This document shows positions 10,643-19,946 of a stretch of 64,000 bases of DNA, piece after piece. Made by a program: the position numbers and the translations under genes. Under the pieces are notes generated by a model. It made no database searches. It saw nothing but the letters and a program-made list of their open reading frames with translations, and was not told the DNA's origin. Source of the stretch: Rhodospirillaceae bacterium (lineage in GTDB: Bacteria > Pseudomonadota > Alphaproteobacteria > UBA8366); NCBI GenBank assembly GCA_002722095.1, contig PBKG01000002.1, positions 75,104 to 139,103 on the forward strand, in the 5' to 3' direction. Position 1 is the first letter of the stretch. The number at the start of each line of letters is the position of its first letter.

Positions 10643-11530
10643 CTAAACGCTCATGCCCGCATCTGTAGCTTGCGCTTGAATCGCCTTTTGCAGTTTTTCG
10701 AAGGCACGTACTTCGATTTGGCGAACACGTTCTCGGCTGATGCCGTATTCCTGGCTCAGTTCTTCCAACGTCATCGTGTCTTCCTCGAGCCGCCGCATTT
10801 GTATGATGCGCCGTTCGCGGTCGTTGAGGAGTGACATCGCGCTGGACAGCATGCCGCGCCGTTTTTCCAACTCTTCGGCTTCGGCAATTTGAATTTCCTG
10901 ACTCTCGGTGTCGTCTTCGAGCCAGTCCTGCCATTCGCCTTCGCCATCGATTTTAAGCGGCGCGTTGAGCGAATGATCATGGGCCGCCAGCCGCTGGTTC
11001 ATGGAAATGACATCTTGTTCCGGTACGTTGAGCTCGGTCGAAATTTGCTCCACATGCTCCGGCCTGAGGTCACCGTCCTCGAACGCCTGGAGCTTGTTTT
11101 TCATTTTTCGCAGATTGAAAAACAGCTTCTTTTGCGCCGCCGTCGTGCCCATTTTCACCAGCGACCAGGAGTGCAACACATATTCTTGGATCGACGCGCG
11201 AATCCACCACATGGCATAGGTCGCAAGGCGGAATCCGCGGTCCGGCTCGAAGCGTTTGACCGCTTGCATGAGGCCGACATTGCCCTCGGAAATCAGGTCT
11301 CCGACCGGCAGGCCATAGCCGCGATAGCCCATGGCAATTTTGGCGACAAGTCGCAGATGACTGGTCACCAGCTGATGAGCCGCTTCGGTGTCCTCATGCT
11401 CGCGCCAGCGTTTGGCGAGCATGTATTCTTCTTCCTTTTCCAGCATCGGAAACTGGCGGATTTGCTGCAAATAACGCTGCAAATTGCCTTCCGGGCTGAT
11501 GGTCAGACTGGGCAGATTGTTACCGGCCAT
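10643..11530 (-). CDS. rpoH: Heat-shock sigma factor RpoH (sigma-32)
   Basis: 295 residues, typical length. Region 2 contains the core-binding and -10 recognition stretch (HLRLVAKIAMGYRGYGLPV, DLISEGNVGLMQAVKRFEPD, FRLATYAMWWIRASIQEYVL). The RpoH box is present as AQKKLFFNLRKMK, which separates it from other group-2/3 sigmas. Region 4 with its HTH is at the C-terminus (LEELSQEYGISRERVRQIE). A strong AAGGAG site lies ahead of the ATG. It should direct transcription of chaperone and protease genes. It is convergent with the preceding membrane gene. Confidence 0.97.
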   Translation of the reverse strand: MAGNNLPSLTISPEGNLQRYLQQIRQFPMLEKEEEYMLAKRWREHEDTEAAHQLVTSHLRLVAKIAMGYRGYGLPVGDLISEGNVGLMQAVKRFEPDRGFRLATYAMWWIRASIQEYVLHSWSLVKMGTTAAQKKLFFNLRKMKNKLQAFEDGDLRPEHVEQISTELNVPEQDVISMNQRLAAHDHSLNAPLKIDGEGEWQDWLEDDTESQEIQIAEAEELEKRRGMLSSAMSLLNDRERRIIQMRRLEEDTMTLEELSQEYGISRERVRQIEVRAFEKLQKAIQAQATDAGMSV

Positions 11531-11627
11531 AAAGTTAGCTCCTTAGGTTCGCATCCTTAGCACTCGCGATCCCTGAGCGCTAAATAGGGGCTAAGTCCTC
11601 CCGTTTCAATATGCCGTCGGGAATCTT

Positions 11628-12626
11628 TCATATTTTTGAAACCTTTCCCTTGGCATCCACCCGTTCCAGAATTTCCGAAAGCGACGTAAGTTCAGACGGA
11701 AATTTGGATTGAAACTCCAGTTTTTCACCGCTCACCGGATGATCGAAACCCAGCGAAACCGCGTGCAGCGCCTGACGCGCGCAGTCTTTGATTACATTTG
11801 CATCTTCCGCGCTAAATCCGGCGAGGCGCGCCTGGGTCGTCCGGCTATAAACGGGGTCACCAATAAGCGGATGGCCTTTGTGGGCCATATGTACGCGGAT
11901 TTGATGCGTCCTGCCCGTCGCAAGGCGGCATTCCACGCGTGCCGCACGGCTCCCGAAGCGTGCGAGGGTGCGGTAACGGGTAAGCGCCACTTTTCCGCGG
12001 TCTTCGGCCACGACGGCCATTTTTTTGCGATCGCGCGGATGGCGACCGATAGCACCTTCGATCTCGCCTGCCGGTGGCTGCGGAGTGCCCCATACCAGGG
12101 CGTGATAGGCGCGCTCGACGCTACGCGCTTCGAATTGTGCGCTTAACCCCTTGTGGGTCCGGTCATTTTTGGCGACGACGATCAAGCCACTGGTATCCTT
12201 GTCCAATCGGTGTACGATCCCTGGCCGTTTTACCCCTCCGATCCCCGATAAGGAGCTTCCGCAATGGGCCAACAATCCGTTGACCATCGTACCGTTCGGG
12301 GTCCCGGGTCCGGGGTGGACAACCAGGCCGGCGGGTTTGTCGATTACGATCAAATCCGCATCCTCATATTGGATATCGAGTTCCATCGCTTCCGGCTCGA
12401 CCGCCGTATCTTCAACGTACGGAACAATCGTGGCGAAAGTTTGACCCTGTTTGACGCGGTAGGCGGGGTCGGCTATCGTCTCCCCGTCTTGGCTCACGTT
12501 CCCCTGTAGAATCAATGATTTAAGGCGTGACCGAGACAGCTCCGGATGGGCCTTTGCCAAGCTTACGTCGAGCCTGGCACCGGCTTCCTCGGGGGCGATT
12601 GTGCAGATTTTCGGGCTGTCGCTCAT
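11628..12626 (-). CDS. rluD: Ribosomal large-subunit pseudouridine synthase, RluD family
   Basis: About 332 residues from the ATG at 12626, which begins MSDSPKICTIAPEEAG; an upstream in-frame start would overlap the divergent gene. It has an N-terminal S4 RNA-binding domain (GARLDVSLAKAHPELSRSRL) and a RluA/D catalytic core with HRLDKDTSGLIVVAKND, where the Asp is the nucleophile, then RTHQIRVHMAHKGHPLIGD. By homology it modifies helix 69 of 23S rRNA. It lies head to head with the small membrane-protein gene at 12654, an arrangement common in alphaproteobacteria. Confidence 0.92.
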   Translation of the reverse strand: MSDSPKICTIAPEEAGARLDVSLAKAHPELSRSRLKSLILQGNVSQDGETIADPAYRVKQGQTFATIVPYVEDTAVEPEAMELDIQYEDADLIVIDKPAGLVVHPGPGTPNGTMVNGLLAHCGSSLSGIGGVKRPGIVHRLDKDTSGLIVVAKNDRTHKGLSAQFEARSVERAYHALVWGTPQPPAGEIEGAIGRHPRDRKKMAVVAEDRGKVALTRYRTLARFGSRAARVECRLATGRTHQIRVHMAHKGHPLIGDPVYSRTTQARLAGFSAEDANVIKDCARQALHAVSLGFDHPVSGEKLEFQSKFPSELTSLSEILERVDAKGKVSKI

Positions 12627-12653
12627 CGCTATTACAAACGGTAACCGTTCGAC

Positions 12654-12953
12654 ATGAAACTGCAAGCGCTTAAATTTCTAGTCGTTTTCATGGGCTTGAT
12701 GATTTTTGTCGGGCTTGGCTTTCTAGCCTACGGTATCGCGGCGAAATTTACCGGCGGCTCTACAGGGCTCGCCACCACGGCGAACCCGGTTTCGTTTTCC
12801 TTGCCCAAAGGGGCGACCATTCGCGAGACGACCCTCGACGGGGAGCGGGTGTTGCTGCGCCTGGTCTTTCCCGATGGCAGTAGGCGACTGATGATCTTCA
12901 ATATCGTGACCGGTCAGCAGATCAGCAGCATCGAGCTCAAAAACGCCCCGTGA
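12654..12953 (+). CDS. Small membrane protein, DUF6476-like
   Basis: 99 residues with one N-terminal membrane segment (FLVVFMGLMIFVGLGFLAYG) and a ~65-residue extracytoplasmic tail rich in beta-forming residues (GERVLLRLVFPDGSRRLMIF, IVTGQQISSIEL). It is divergent from rluD with 27 bases between the starts, so they share a promoter region. This length, topology and position match the DUF6476 proteins found beside rluD in alphaproteobacteria. Function unknown. Confidence 0.8.
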   Translation: MKLQALKFLVVFMGLMIFVGLGFLAYGIAAKFTGGSTGLATTANPVSFSLPKGATIRETTLDGERVLLRLVFPDGSRRLMIFNIVTGQQISSIELKNAP

Positions 12954-12962
12954 GGCCGCAAG

Positions 12963-13454
12963 CTAGTTTAGCTTTTGCGACATCTCCTTGAGGATCGCAG
13001 AAGCATCTTCGTTGCTGATGTCCTGCAGCGTTTCGTTTTCATCGTCATAGAGTCGATTGATCAGGTCCTTGAGCTCGTCGATATCAACGGCGGGTTCGGG
13101 CGCGGCTTCGGCCTTGTCGTCTTTTAGCGCCTGAATGTCGTCGTTGAGCGCGTCGATCTCTTCTTGCAAATCGTCGATCTTAGCTTCGGCGATGACCGCG
13201 CGTTCCTGCCAGTCGATTGCATCGGATTTGGAAGAGCCGCTTGATTTGGCGCGCGCTGCCTTGGGTTTCCCTTTGCCCCCGCCGGCGAGGCCGAGGCGGT
13301 CCGCAAGCGCCTTCACATAGGCCACATCGTCTTTGTGCAACTCGCCGTTCTCGATGTCTTTCAGAAAGTCGTTCAGATCCTCCGTCGTCTCGTCGCCCAG
13401 CTGTTTGCTGGCGAGAAGGGACTGGATCAGTTCTTCGGTCGCGGCGTCGCTCAT
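12963..13454 (-). CDS. Hypothetical acidic coiled-coil protein
   Basis: 163 residues from the ATG at 13454 (MSDAATEELIQSLLASKQLG); an ATG four codons upstream is also possible, while a longer open frame reaching 13787 looks non-coding in composition. An N-terminal helical part is followed by a basic linker (GGGKGKPKAARAKSSGSSK). A heptad-like region (AKIDDLQEEIDALNDDIQAL) predicts a coiled coil, and the C-terminus is acidic. No family is recognised. It is convergent with the small membrane gene 10 bases away. Confidence 0.65.
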   Translation of the reverse strand: MSDAATEELIQSLLASKQLGDETTEDLNDFLKDIENGELHKDDVAYVKALADRLGLAGGGKGKPKAARAKSSGSSKSDAIDWQERAVIAEAKIDDLQEEIDALNDDIQALKDDKAEAAPEPAVDIDELKDLINRLYDDENETLQDISNEDASAILKEMSQKLN

Positions 13455-13614
13455 GGTGGCTCCCATCGGTTCTTGTTGCTCGTGCCTCGCGGGCAAGCGG
13501 CGCGGACCATATCGCGAAACCGCGCTCCGGGGTAGGGGCAATATGATTGACAGGCGAGACCCCAATGGTGAAAAATTCTCAGCATCATCTAATAGAGGTT
13601 GCAAAGAGGGCGCG

Positions 13615-14001
13615 ATGAAGACCTTACTTTTTCGTTTGCTGGTTTTGACTTTTCTTTGCACAGCGGCGATCGAAATCGGTTCGGCGGTTGCGCAATCCTC
13701 GCCTAGCGCATTCGACGGGAAATGGCACGGTGAGCGGATCGATGTCAGCAATGATTTCATCTGCAACGTGACAGATATTTCAGGCACCGTCAGCGGTGGG
13801 CAGATCAGTTTTCGGCTGCATTACAACGACACCCAGCTGACCGGCCAAATAGGCCCGGACGGCAGCTTCGACTTGGAGGGCGATCATGATCGCTGGGAGT
13901 ACGAATTCTCCGGTAAAGCCGTGGGCGACAAGATCGCCGGGACCTGGAGCGTCGGCAACGCGCCCTGCCGCGGGACCTGGTGGGTCAAGCGCGTTAAGTA
14001 G
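13615..14001 (+). CDS. Small secreted beta-rich protein
   Basis: 128 residues from the ATG at 13615, with an N-terminal signal peptide (KTLLFRLLVLTFLCTAAIEI) probably cut after AVAQ. The mature ~100 residues alternate short strands with glycine turns (FDGKWHGERIDVSNDF, SGGQISFRLHYND, GPDGSFDLEGDHDRWEYEFS, IAGTWSV). This is a pattern seen in small lipocalin-like or DUF-type periplasmic proteins. Two cysteines (NDFICNV and APCRGTW) could form a disulfide. Function not assigned. It is followed by a tRNA gene. Confidence 0.6.
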   Translation: MKTLLFRLLVLTFLCTAAIEIGSAVAQSSPSAFDGKWHGERIDVSNDFICNVTDISGTVSGGQISFRLHYNDTQLTGQIGPDGSFDLEGDHDRWEYEFSGKAVGDKIAGTWSVGNAPCRGTWWVKRVK

Positions 14002-14109
14002 CGGGCGTGGCCCGAGAACGGGCCTAAGAGCGGAGTCTGAGGTCGGGCTCGAACGCCGATATTGAACGCGCTGCCCCCATGCTATAAGAGAAGCCACCCG
14101 GCCCGCGAC

Positions 14110-14185
14110 GTCCCCTTCGTCTAGTGGCCTAGGACGCCGGCCTCTCACGCCGGAAACAGGGGTTCGACTCCCCTAGGGGACGCCA
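14110..14185 (+). tRNA. tRNA-Glu (anticodon CTC)
   Basis: A 76-base cloverleaf with CCA encoded. The acceptor stem is GTCCCCT with AGGGGAC, the T arm is CAGGGGTTCGACTCCCCTA, and the anticodon stem CCGGC/GCCGG carries loop CTCTCAC with anticodon CTC. The overall sequence closely follows bacterial tRNA-Glu. Confidence 0.97.
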
Positions 14186-14285
14186 ATCTTCCCGACAATT
14201 TGCTCGTATTAGTGCTGACCCTGGATTGACCGGTTGCGTCGGACTGATAGGCTGGGAAGATCGCATTTCCGATGGGGAGAATGGG

Positions 14286-15575
14286 ATGGGTGAAGCATAT
14301 GAATTGACCGTTACCGAAGGCCTTCGGGCGATGGCTGACGGCAAGCTGAACGCCGAGAGCTGGGTTGCGAGTTGTCTCGAGCGGATCGGGGAGCGTGATG
14401 AAACCGTGCTGGCCTGGGAGCATCTCGACCGGGACGGCGCATTGGCTGCGGCGCGCGCAATCGATAAATCCGGGGCCAACGGCCTCGCCGTCGGTGTCCC
14501 ATTCGGCGTCAAAGACATCATCGATACTGCCGATATGCCGACCGGCTACGGGACGCCGATCCATGACGGGCACCGGCCGGGGCGCGATGCGGGCTGTGTC
14601 GCCATAACGCGAGCGGCAGGCGCGGTTTTGCTGGGCAAGACCGTGAGCACCGAATTCGGACATCGCCATCCGGGCAAGACCCGAAATCCGTTTAATCCCG
14701 ATCATACGCCGGGAGGTTCGTCCTCCGGTTCAGCGGCGGCGGTGGGCGATAAAATGATCCCGTTTGCTTACGGCACCCAAACCACCGGCTCGGTAATTCG
14801 GCCCGCGTCTTACTGCGGCACCGTCGGCTACAAGCCGACCTATGGCGATATCAACAATAACGGCGTCATGCCGAACACGCCGAGTATCGACACCTTGGGC
14901 GCGATGGTGCGCTCGGTCGAGGATTTGGGGCTGGTCCGGTCGATATTACTCGAAGAGCCGTTGCAGCCATTGGACCCGCCCACGATCGGTACGCTGAAGG
15001 TGGGTTTCTACCGTTCTCCCTTTTGGGATCAGGCGGACGAGGCGACGCAAAACTTCGTTTCCGGCGCCGCGGAAAGTCTTGCCTCCCTTGGCGCCAAGGT
15101 GAGCGATGTGGAGCTTCCCGGGATCGATGCGGATTTCGAGCAGTTGCATGTGGTTTTGAGTGGTTTCGAATTTTCCAGGACCGTCTCTTGGGAGCGTTTC
15201 AATCGCCTCGCGCAGTTGAGTACGGCGCTTCGCGAGGGTCGCATGAAGGACGGTATGGAAACCTCCTATGAGGACTATCGCAAGTGTTCCCGCCGCCTGG
15301 AGCGATTGCGGCTCGAGACCGATGATTTTTTAGACGGATTTGACGTGCTTATCACGCCGGTGGCGACCGGCGAGCCGCCGGAAGGCCTGACGACAACCGG
15401 CAACGCGATTTTCAACTCGACCTGGACCGCGCTCGGCACGCCAGCGGTGACACTGCCCTTGTACGAAGGTCCGACCGGACTTCCGATCGGCTTGCAGCTG
15501 ATCGCGGGCCGGTTTAAGGACAGGCGTCTGTTCGATATCGCAGAATCCTTGATGTCGGCCCTCGGCGAAATTTAG
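14286..15575 (+). CDS. Amidase-signature enzyme 1
   Basis: About 429 residues from the ATG at 14286, preceded by GGGGAGAATGG. It belongs to the amidase-signature family with a Ser-cisSer-Lys triad: the Lys in PFGVKDIIDTADMPTGYG and the serines in TPGGSSSGSAAAV and GTQTTGSVIRPASYCG. It hydrolyses a carboxamide to acid plus ammonia; the substrate is unknown. A second, different amidase begins 18 bases downstream, then an ABC importer and an asparaginase-family gene, suggesting uptake and hydrolysis of an amide. Confidence 0.9.
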   Translation: MGEAYELTVTEGLRAMADGKLNAESWVASCLERIGERDETVLAWEHLDRDGALAAARAIDKSGANGLAVGVPFGVKDIIDTADMPTGYGTPIHDGHRPGRDAGCVAITRAAGAVLLGKTVSTEFGHRHPGKTRNPFNPDHTPGGSSSGSAAAVGDKMIPFAYGTQTTGSVIRPASYCGTVGYKPTYGDINNNGVMPNTPSIDTLGAMVRSVEDLGLVRSILLEEPLQPLDPPTIGTLKVGFYRSPFWDQADEATQNFVSGAAESLASLGAKVSDVELPGIDADFEQLHVVLSGFEFSRTVSWERFNRLAQLSTALREGRMKDGMETSYEDYRKCSRRLERLRLETDDFLDGFDVLITPVATGEPPEGLTTTGNAIFNSTWTALGTPAVTLPLYEGPTGLPIGLQLIAGRFKDRRLFDIAESLMSALGEI

Positions 15576-15592
15576 CAAACGGAGGAAAAACC

Positions 15593-17014
15593 ATGGCCAA
15601 CGGTGAACTATGCGATCTCACCATCGCGGAACTTGGCGAGAAGATTGCCGCGAAAGATGTTTCGCCGGTGGAAGTTACCGACGCTCATTTGGACCGTATC
15701 GACGCGCTCAACCCAGTTTTGAATGCTTTCGTCACCGTCGCTCACGACAGGGCGCGGGAGGAGGCCCGGCAAGCCGAAGACGAAATCACCGGCGGCAAAT
15801 ACCGGGGCCCGCTGCATGGCGTTCCGATCGGCGTGAAAGACATCATCGATACGGCGGGCGTTCGGACGACCCAAGGCTCCAGTTTCTTTTCCAATAATGT
15901 GCCGGAGGAAGATGCGGATTGTGTTCGGCGGTTCCGTGAGGCCGGGGCGATCATGATCGGTAAGTGCAACACCGCCGAATTTGCCGCGGAATCCGCGACC
16001 AAGAACCCGCACTACGGCCCGACCCGCAATCCTTGGGATACGAACCGCGTGCCCGCGGGCTCGAGCGGCGGCTCCGGCGCTGCTGTCGCGGCCTATATGG
16101 TGCCGGGCGCGCTCGGAACCGATACCGGTGGATCGGTACGGGGGCCGGCGGCGATTTGCGGGACGGTGGGGCTTAAGCCGACCTATGGTCGGATCAGCGT
16201 GCGTGGAGTGTACCCGAATGCCACCAGCCTCGATCATGTGGGGCCGTTGACGCGGACGGTCCGCGATTGCGCCCTCTTGATGCAGGGCCTCGCTGGTTTC
16301 GATCCGGAAGACGCGTTCTCGGCTGACCTGCCGGATACCGACTTTTCGGCCGATTTGGAAGCCGGCGTTGCCGGGTCCAAGCTTGCCGTGTGTCCCGATT
16401 TGCTGGATGTGGACATCGACAAGCCGATCCTCGAGGCATTCGAGGCTGCGCTCGAGGTGTTTCGGGGCCTAGGCGCGACGATCGAGGAGGTAGCGTGCCC
16501 GTTCGCGGATGAGGTCAATCCGCTGCGCCGCGCGATCGCCGATGCGGAGTTTTTCCGGGTACATGGCGAACGCCACGCGGGCAACCCCGACGGCTATGGC
16601 GACCGGCTTCAGGAGCGCATCGTCAATGCGGAGAAGACGACCCTGCCGATGTATATCGATGCACTTAATCGGCGCAAGATACTGAAGCGGGAAATGGCGG
16701 CAATTCTCGAGGGTTTCGATGCGATGCTATCGCCGGGCTATCCGTGCGTTGCCGCGCCGGTGGAAACGACCATGGCAAACGTCAACGGCAAAGAGATGGA
16801 TTTTATCGGGCTCGGGCGGAATCTCGTCGGCCTACAAAATTTTCTCGGTTTTCCGGGACTCAACATGCCGACCGGCTTCGATCCCGAATTGGGTTTGCCG
16901 ATGTCGCTGCAGATTACCACCTTACCCGGCGATGAAGCGGGGGGCATGCGAATTGGCCACGCTTACGAACAGGCGACGCCGGACCTGCGCGATCGGAAGC
17001 CCGACCTGGGGTAG
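15593..17014 (+). CDS. Amidase-signature enzyme 2
   Basis: 473 residues, the full amidase-signature length. The triad is visible as GVPIGVKDIIDTAGVRTTQG (Lys), PAGSSGGSGAAVAAYM and GTDTGGSVRGPAAICG (serines), followed by KPTYGRISVRGVYPNATSLDH, as in GatA-like and other amidases. It lacks a gatB or gatC neighbour, so it is a catabolic amidase rather than the tRNA amidotransferase. The GGAGGAAAAACC site lies just ahead of the ATG, 18 bases after amidase 1. It is clearly diverged from amidase 1, so this is not a recent tandem duplication. Confidence 0.9.
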   Translation: MANGELCDLTIAELGEKIAAKDVSPVEVTDAHLDRIDALNPVLNAFVTVAHDRAREEARQAEDEITGGKYRGPLHGVPIGVKDIIDTAGVRTTQGSSFFSNNVPEEDADCVRRFREAGAIMIGKCNTAEFAAESATKNPHYGPTRNPWDTNRVPAGSSGGSGAAVAAYMVPGALGTDTGGSVRGPAAICGTVGLKPTYGRISVRGVYPNATSLDHVGPLTRTVRDCALLMQGLAGFDPEDAFSADLPDTDFSADLEAGVAGSKLAVCPDLLDVDIDKPILEAFEAALEVFRGLGATIEEVACPFADEVNPLRRAIADAEFFRVHGERHAGNPDGYGDRLQERIVNAEKTTLPMYIDALNRRKILKREMAAILEGFDAMLSPGYPCVAAPVETTMANVNGKEMDFIGLGRNLVGLQNFLGFPGLNMPTGFDPELGLPMSLQITTLPGDEAGGMRIGHAYEQATPDLRDRKPDLG

Positions 17015-17075
17015 GTTAGGTTCATTTGTTGAAATGGTATTTTGACTCTCGCACCGAAACGCGATCTACTAACCA

Positions 17076-17108
17076 ATACGGGCATCAAAAAATACAATAA
17101 TCCCGTAT
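17076..17108. repeat. Inverted repeat ATACGGG/CCCGTAT ahead of the ABC operon
   Basis: Seven-base arms at 17076-17082 and 17102-17108 flank an A/T-rich centre in the 180-base gap between amidase 2 and the ABC operon. It may be an operator or a weak stem-loop separating the two units. No clear sigma-70 promoter stands out, although TTGACT occurs at 17042. Confidence 0.3.
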
Positions 17109-17196
17109 AATTAGTCTAAAAAGGGCGGTCGTTTTATCCGTTGCGAACCGCATTTGGGATAGCGTGGTTCGGTCTGGCCGCACAGAGGAGGAAGTT

Positions 17197-18207
17197 ATGA
17201 CTTTTAGAAAAATAAATTGGTTGGCGGCGTCCGCATTCGCGACGGCTGCTTTTTTTGCGTCTCATGGCGCAATGGCGAAAAAGTCCAATCTCATTTTTTA
17301 TTCTTCATTGACTACTGCTGCGCAAGGCACGCTGGTGAAGGCGATCGAAAAGAAATTCCCCAACATAAAGGTGGAATCGATTACCGCCGGTGGCGTTAGC
17401 CTGTACCAGCGGTTTGTCGCCGAACGTACTGCCGGCAAGGGTAAAATCGACCTGCTCCATTTCAGCTATACGCCGGGCTGGTATCACCTCGCCAAAGAAG
17501 GCTGGGTCGACAAGGTGACCCAGTTCCCCGAAGCACAAAAATTCCCGGCATGGGGCCGTGATGAGAAGGCCCAATGGGTCGGTCTGCGGGCACCCACGCT
17601 GCAGGTGATTTATAACACCGACAACGTGAAGCCGGGCGAAGAGCCGAAGAGCTTTGCGGAACTGACCAAGCCGAAATGGAAAGACCGTCTGGTTTTGGTC
17701 GATCCGTTCCAATCCGCCGGTCTGTGGGACTTCTTCTATGGCGCCAGCGGCTTCGGTGAGAAGTATATCAAAGGTTTGCTCTACAACGGTGCGTTGGTGC
17801 AGTCGCGCATGGGCGCGTCGACCGAACGCGTTGCCACCGGTGAGCGCGATGTGACTATGGTGTTCGAATATATCGCCATTCGTCGCATCAATAAGGGCGC
17901 CAAGATCAAAATCGCCAAGATGAAAGAAGGTACGCCGGTCGTGCCGGCCTCGTTTGGCATCGTAAAGGGCGCGCCGAATCGCGCAAATGCGGAAAAGGTC
18001 TATCGATGGATTCTGTCGAAAGAAGGCCAGACCGTGATCACACAGGATGTGAAGATCAATTCCGCCCGCAGCGACGTTCCGCACGTCAAAGGCATTCCCT
18101 ATCCCTTCAAGCCGCTTTATGCGAATTGGGAAAAGGTTGCCAACGAGCAGAAGAAGTACCGCTCCTTCATGACCAAGCACATTCGCGAGGCCAAGAAGAA
18201 AAAGTAA
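17197..18207 (+). CDS. ABC transporter periplasmic substrate-binding protein (Fe3+/polyamine-type)
   Basis: 336 residues from the ATG at 17197, after GAGGAGGAAG. A signal peptide (INWLAASAFATAAFFASHGAMA) is followed by a mature type-2 periplasmic-binding fold: FYSSLTTAAQGTLVKAIEKK at the start and IYNTDNVKPGEEPKSFAEL in the hinge region. Family members (FutA/AfuA/PotD-like) bind ferric iron, polyamines or small organics. The set of iron-binding tyrosines is not obvious, so the ligand is open; neighbouring amidases make an organic nitrogen compound plausible. First gene of a three-gene importer operon. Confidence 0.85.
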   Translation: MTFRKINWLAASAFATAAFFASHGAMAKKSNLIFYSSLTTAAQGTLVKAIEKKFPNIKVESITAGGVSLYQRFVAERTAGKGKIDLLHFSYTPGWYHLAKEGWVDKVTQFPEAQKFPAWGRDEKAQWVGLRAPTLQVIYNTDNVKPGEEPKSFAELTKPKWKDRLVLVDPFQSAGLWDFFYGASGFGEKYIKGLLYNGALVQSRMGASTERVATGERDVTMVFEYIAIRRINKGAKIKIAKMKEGTPVVPASFGIVKGAPNRANAEKVYRWILSKEGQTVITQDVKINSARSDVPHVKGIPYPFKPLYANWEKVANEQKKYRSFMTKHIREAKKKK

Positions 18208-18251
18208 GCGGTTGTCGACCTAAAATTTAAGAAGCATCCCCGTTCGTCGAT

Positions 18252-19946
18252 ATGTTCAGGGTTCCAAGCACCGTTCGTATGCTCGAATGGGGATGCCTTC
18301 TTGTTGTCGGCTTTATCGTTCTATATCCGCTGTTTTGGCTATTGCTGGGCAGCGTCAAACCCAACCCTGCCAGTCCTGAATTTACGCTCGATGCCTTCGT
18401 CGCGATTTACGAGGCAGAGTATATGGGCGAGGTGTTGCGTAACACTGCGGTCATGTCGATCGGCGTTACGATATTGTCGGTGTTGATCGGAGTGCCGTTG
18501 GCCTGGATCGTCGGGCGCACCGACACCCCTTTCAAAGATTACATCAGCATGATCGCCATCCTGCCCTTTATCATGCCGCCGGTGGTCGTCGCGGTGGCGT
18601 GGGCGTATCTGGGCACACCCAGGGTCGGTTTCGTGAACCTTTTTTGGAAATGGCTCGCCGATACCAAAGACCCCTTGTTCGATATTTTCACCATGGGCGG
18701 GCTGATTTTCGTGATGGCCCTGTCGTTGGCGCCATATGTCTTTATTTTCACGGTCACGGCGTTCAAAAATATGGACCCCACGCTGGAGAACGCAGCCCAT
18801 ATCAGCGGCGCAAGCCAGTGGCAGACGACGTTTCGCATCACATTCCCCCTAGCCGCGCCGGCGATCCTATCGGGGGCGCTTTTGGTGTTTATTCAGTCGT
18901 TGGAAATTTTCGCCATTCCGGCGACGATCGGTGTTTCCGGCGGCATTTATGTATTCGCGACGCAAATGTGGCGAATGATGATCGGCATACCGCCGAATTT
19001 CTCGCACGCGGCGGCGATGTCCATCCCGATTTTGCTGATTTGTGGCCTCGCCTTATGGGGGCAGACCAAGGCACTTGGCCGGAGCGCAAAATACACCACC
19101 GTCGGCGGAAAGAGTTTTCGGCCCCGTTTGGTTGCACTGGGCAAATGGAAGTATGTCGCCCTCGGGTTTGCGGGCACTTATTTGCTGGTCTCGGCCATCA
19201 TGCCGCTGCTGACGTTGATTTACGGCACCTTCATCTCCAATCGCGGTCGGCCGCCGATACCGGAGTTTCTTACCTTCGACCATATTCGTGAAATCATCAC
19301 CGGCGATGGTGGTGCGGTCATTCTGCGGTCGATCGAAAACAGTCTGATACTGAGTTTTATGGGAGCGACGATCGGTATCGCGCTCAGCGCTGTGGTTGCG
19401 TATTTCGTGGTGCGCAGCACGTGGCGGTTCCGGGGAACGCTCGATTTTCTGGCTTTGATCCCGGTTGCGATTCCCGGTGCGGTGATCGCAATTGCCATGC
19501 TGTGGGCCTATATCCGCGAGCCCTTCAACCTCTATCACACCCTTTGGATAATCCTGCTCGCCTATATCACGCGCTTCCTGCCATTCGGTGTGAAGGCGGT
19601 CTCCAATTCGATTACGCAAATTCATGAGGAACTGGAGCGTGCCGCTGCGGTAAGCGGTGCAAATTGGGGCGTGGTGTTCTGGAAAATACTCGTTCCGCTC
19701 GCAATGCCCGGCATCGTCGCGGGATGGATCATTCTTTTCGTTTCCATGATGCGAGAGCTCTCCGCGTCGATCATGCTGTTCAGCTCGAACAAGGAAGTCA
19801 TCGGTACAATCCTGATCCAGCTTTACGACGAAGGGCTGTTCTCGCATGTATGTATTCTGTCATTGATCATCGTGATCCTGTCTCTGGGATCGGTCGCGTT
19901 GGTGCGGTGGCTGACCAAACAGACCGATGTAGAGGGGATTACCTGA
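18252..19946 (+). CDS. ABC transporter permease, fused two-domain (FbpB-like)
   Basis: 564 residues with about 12 membrane segments. Two copies of the binding-protein-dependent permease domain are present, each with an EAA-type loop contacting the ATPase (ENAAHISGASQWQTTFRITF and ERAAAVSGANWGVVFWKILV). This fused architecture is typical of ferric-iron-type importers. Its stop overlaps the ATPase start as TGATG, indicating translational coupling. Confidence 0.92.
   Translation: MFRVPSTVRMLEWGCLLVVGFIVLYPLFWLLLGSVKPNPASPEFTLDAFVAIYEAEYMGEVLRNTAVMSIGVTILSVLIGVPLAWIVGRTDTPFKDYISMIAILPFIMPPVVVAVAWAYLGTPRVGFVNLFWKWLADTKDPLFDIFTMGGLIFVMALSLAPYVFIFTVTAFKNMDPTLENAAHISGASQWQTTFRITFPLAAPAILSGALLVFIQSLEIFAIPATIGVSGGIYVFATQMWRMMIGIPPNFSHAAAMSIPILLICGLALWGQTKALGRSAKYTTVGGKSFRPRLVALGKWKYVALGFAGTYLLVSAIMPLLTLIYGTFISNRGRPPIPEFLTFDHIREIITGDGGAVILRSIENSLILSFMGATIGIALSAVVAYFVVRSTWRFRGTLDFLALIPVAIPGAVIAIAMLWAYIREPFNLYHTLWIILLAYITRFLPFGVKAVSNSITQIHEELERAAAVSGANWGVVFWKILVPLAMPGIVAGWIILFVSMMRELSASIMLFSSNKEVIGTILIQLYDEGLFSHVCILSLIIVILSLGSVALVRWLTKQTDVEGIT

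Noticed and set aside
13455..13787. Longer N-terminus for the coiled-coil protein
   Set aside because: It overlaps the divergent upstream gene and its residues look non-coding; the ATG at 13454 gives a coherent protein.
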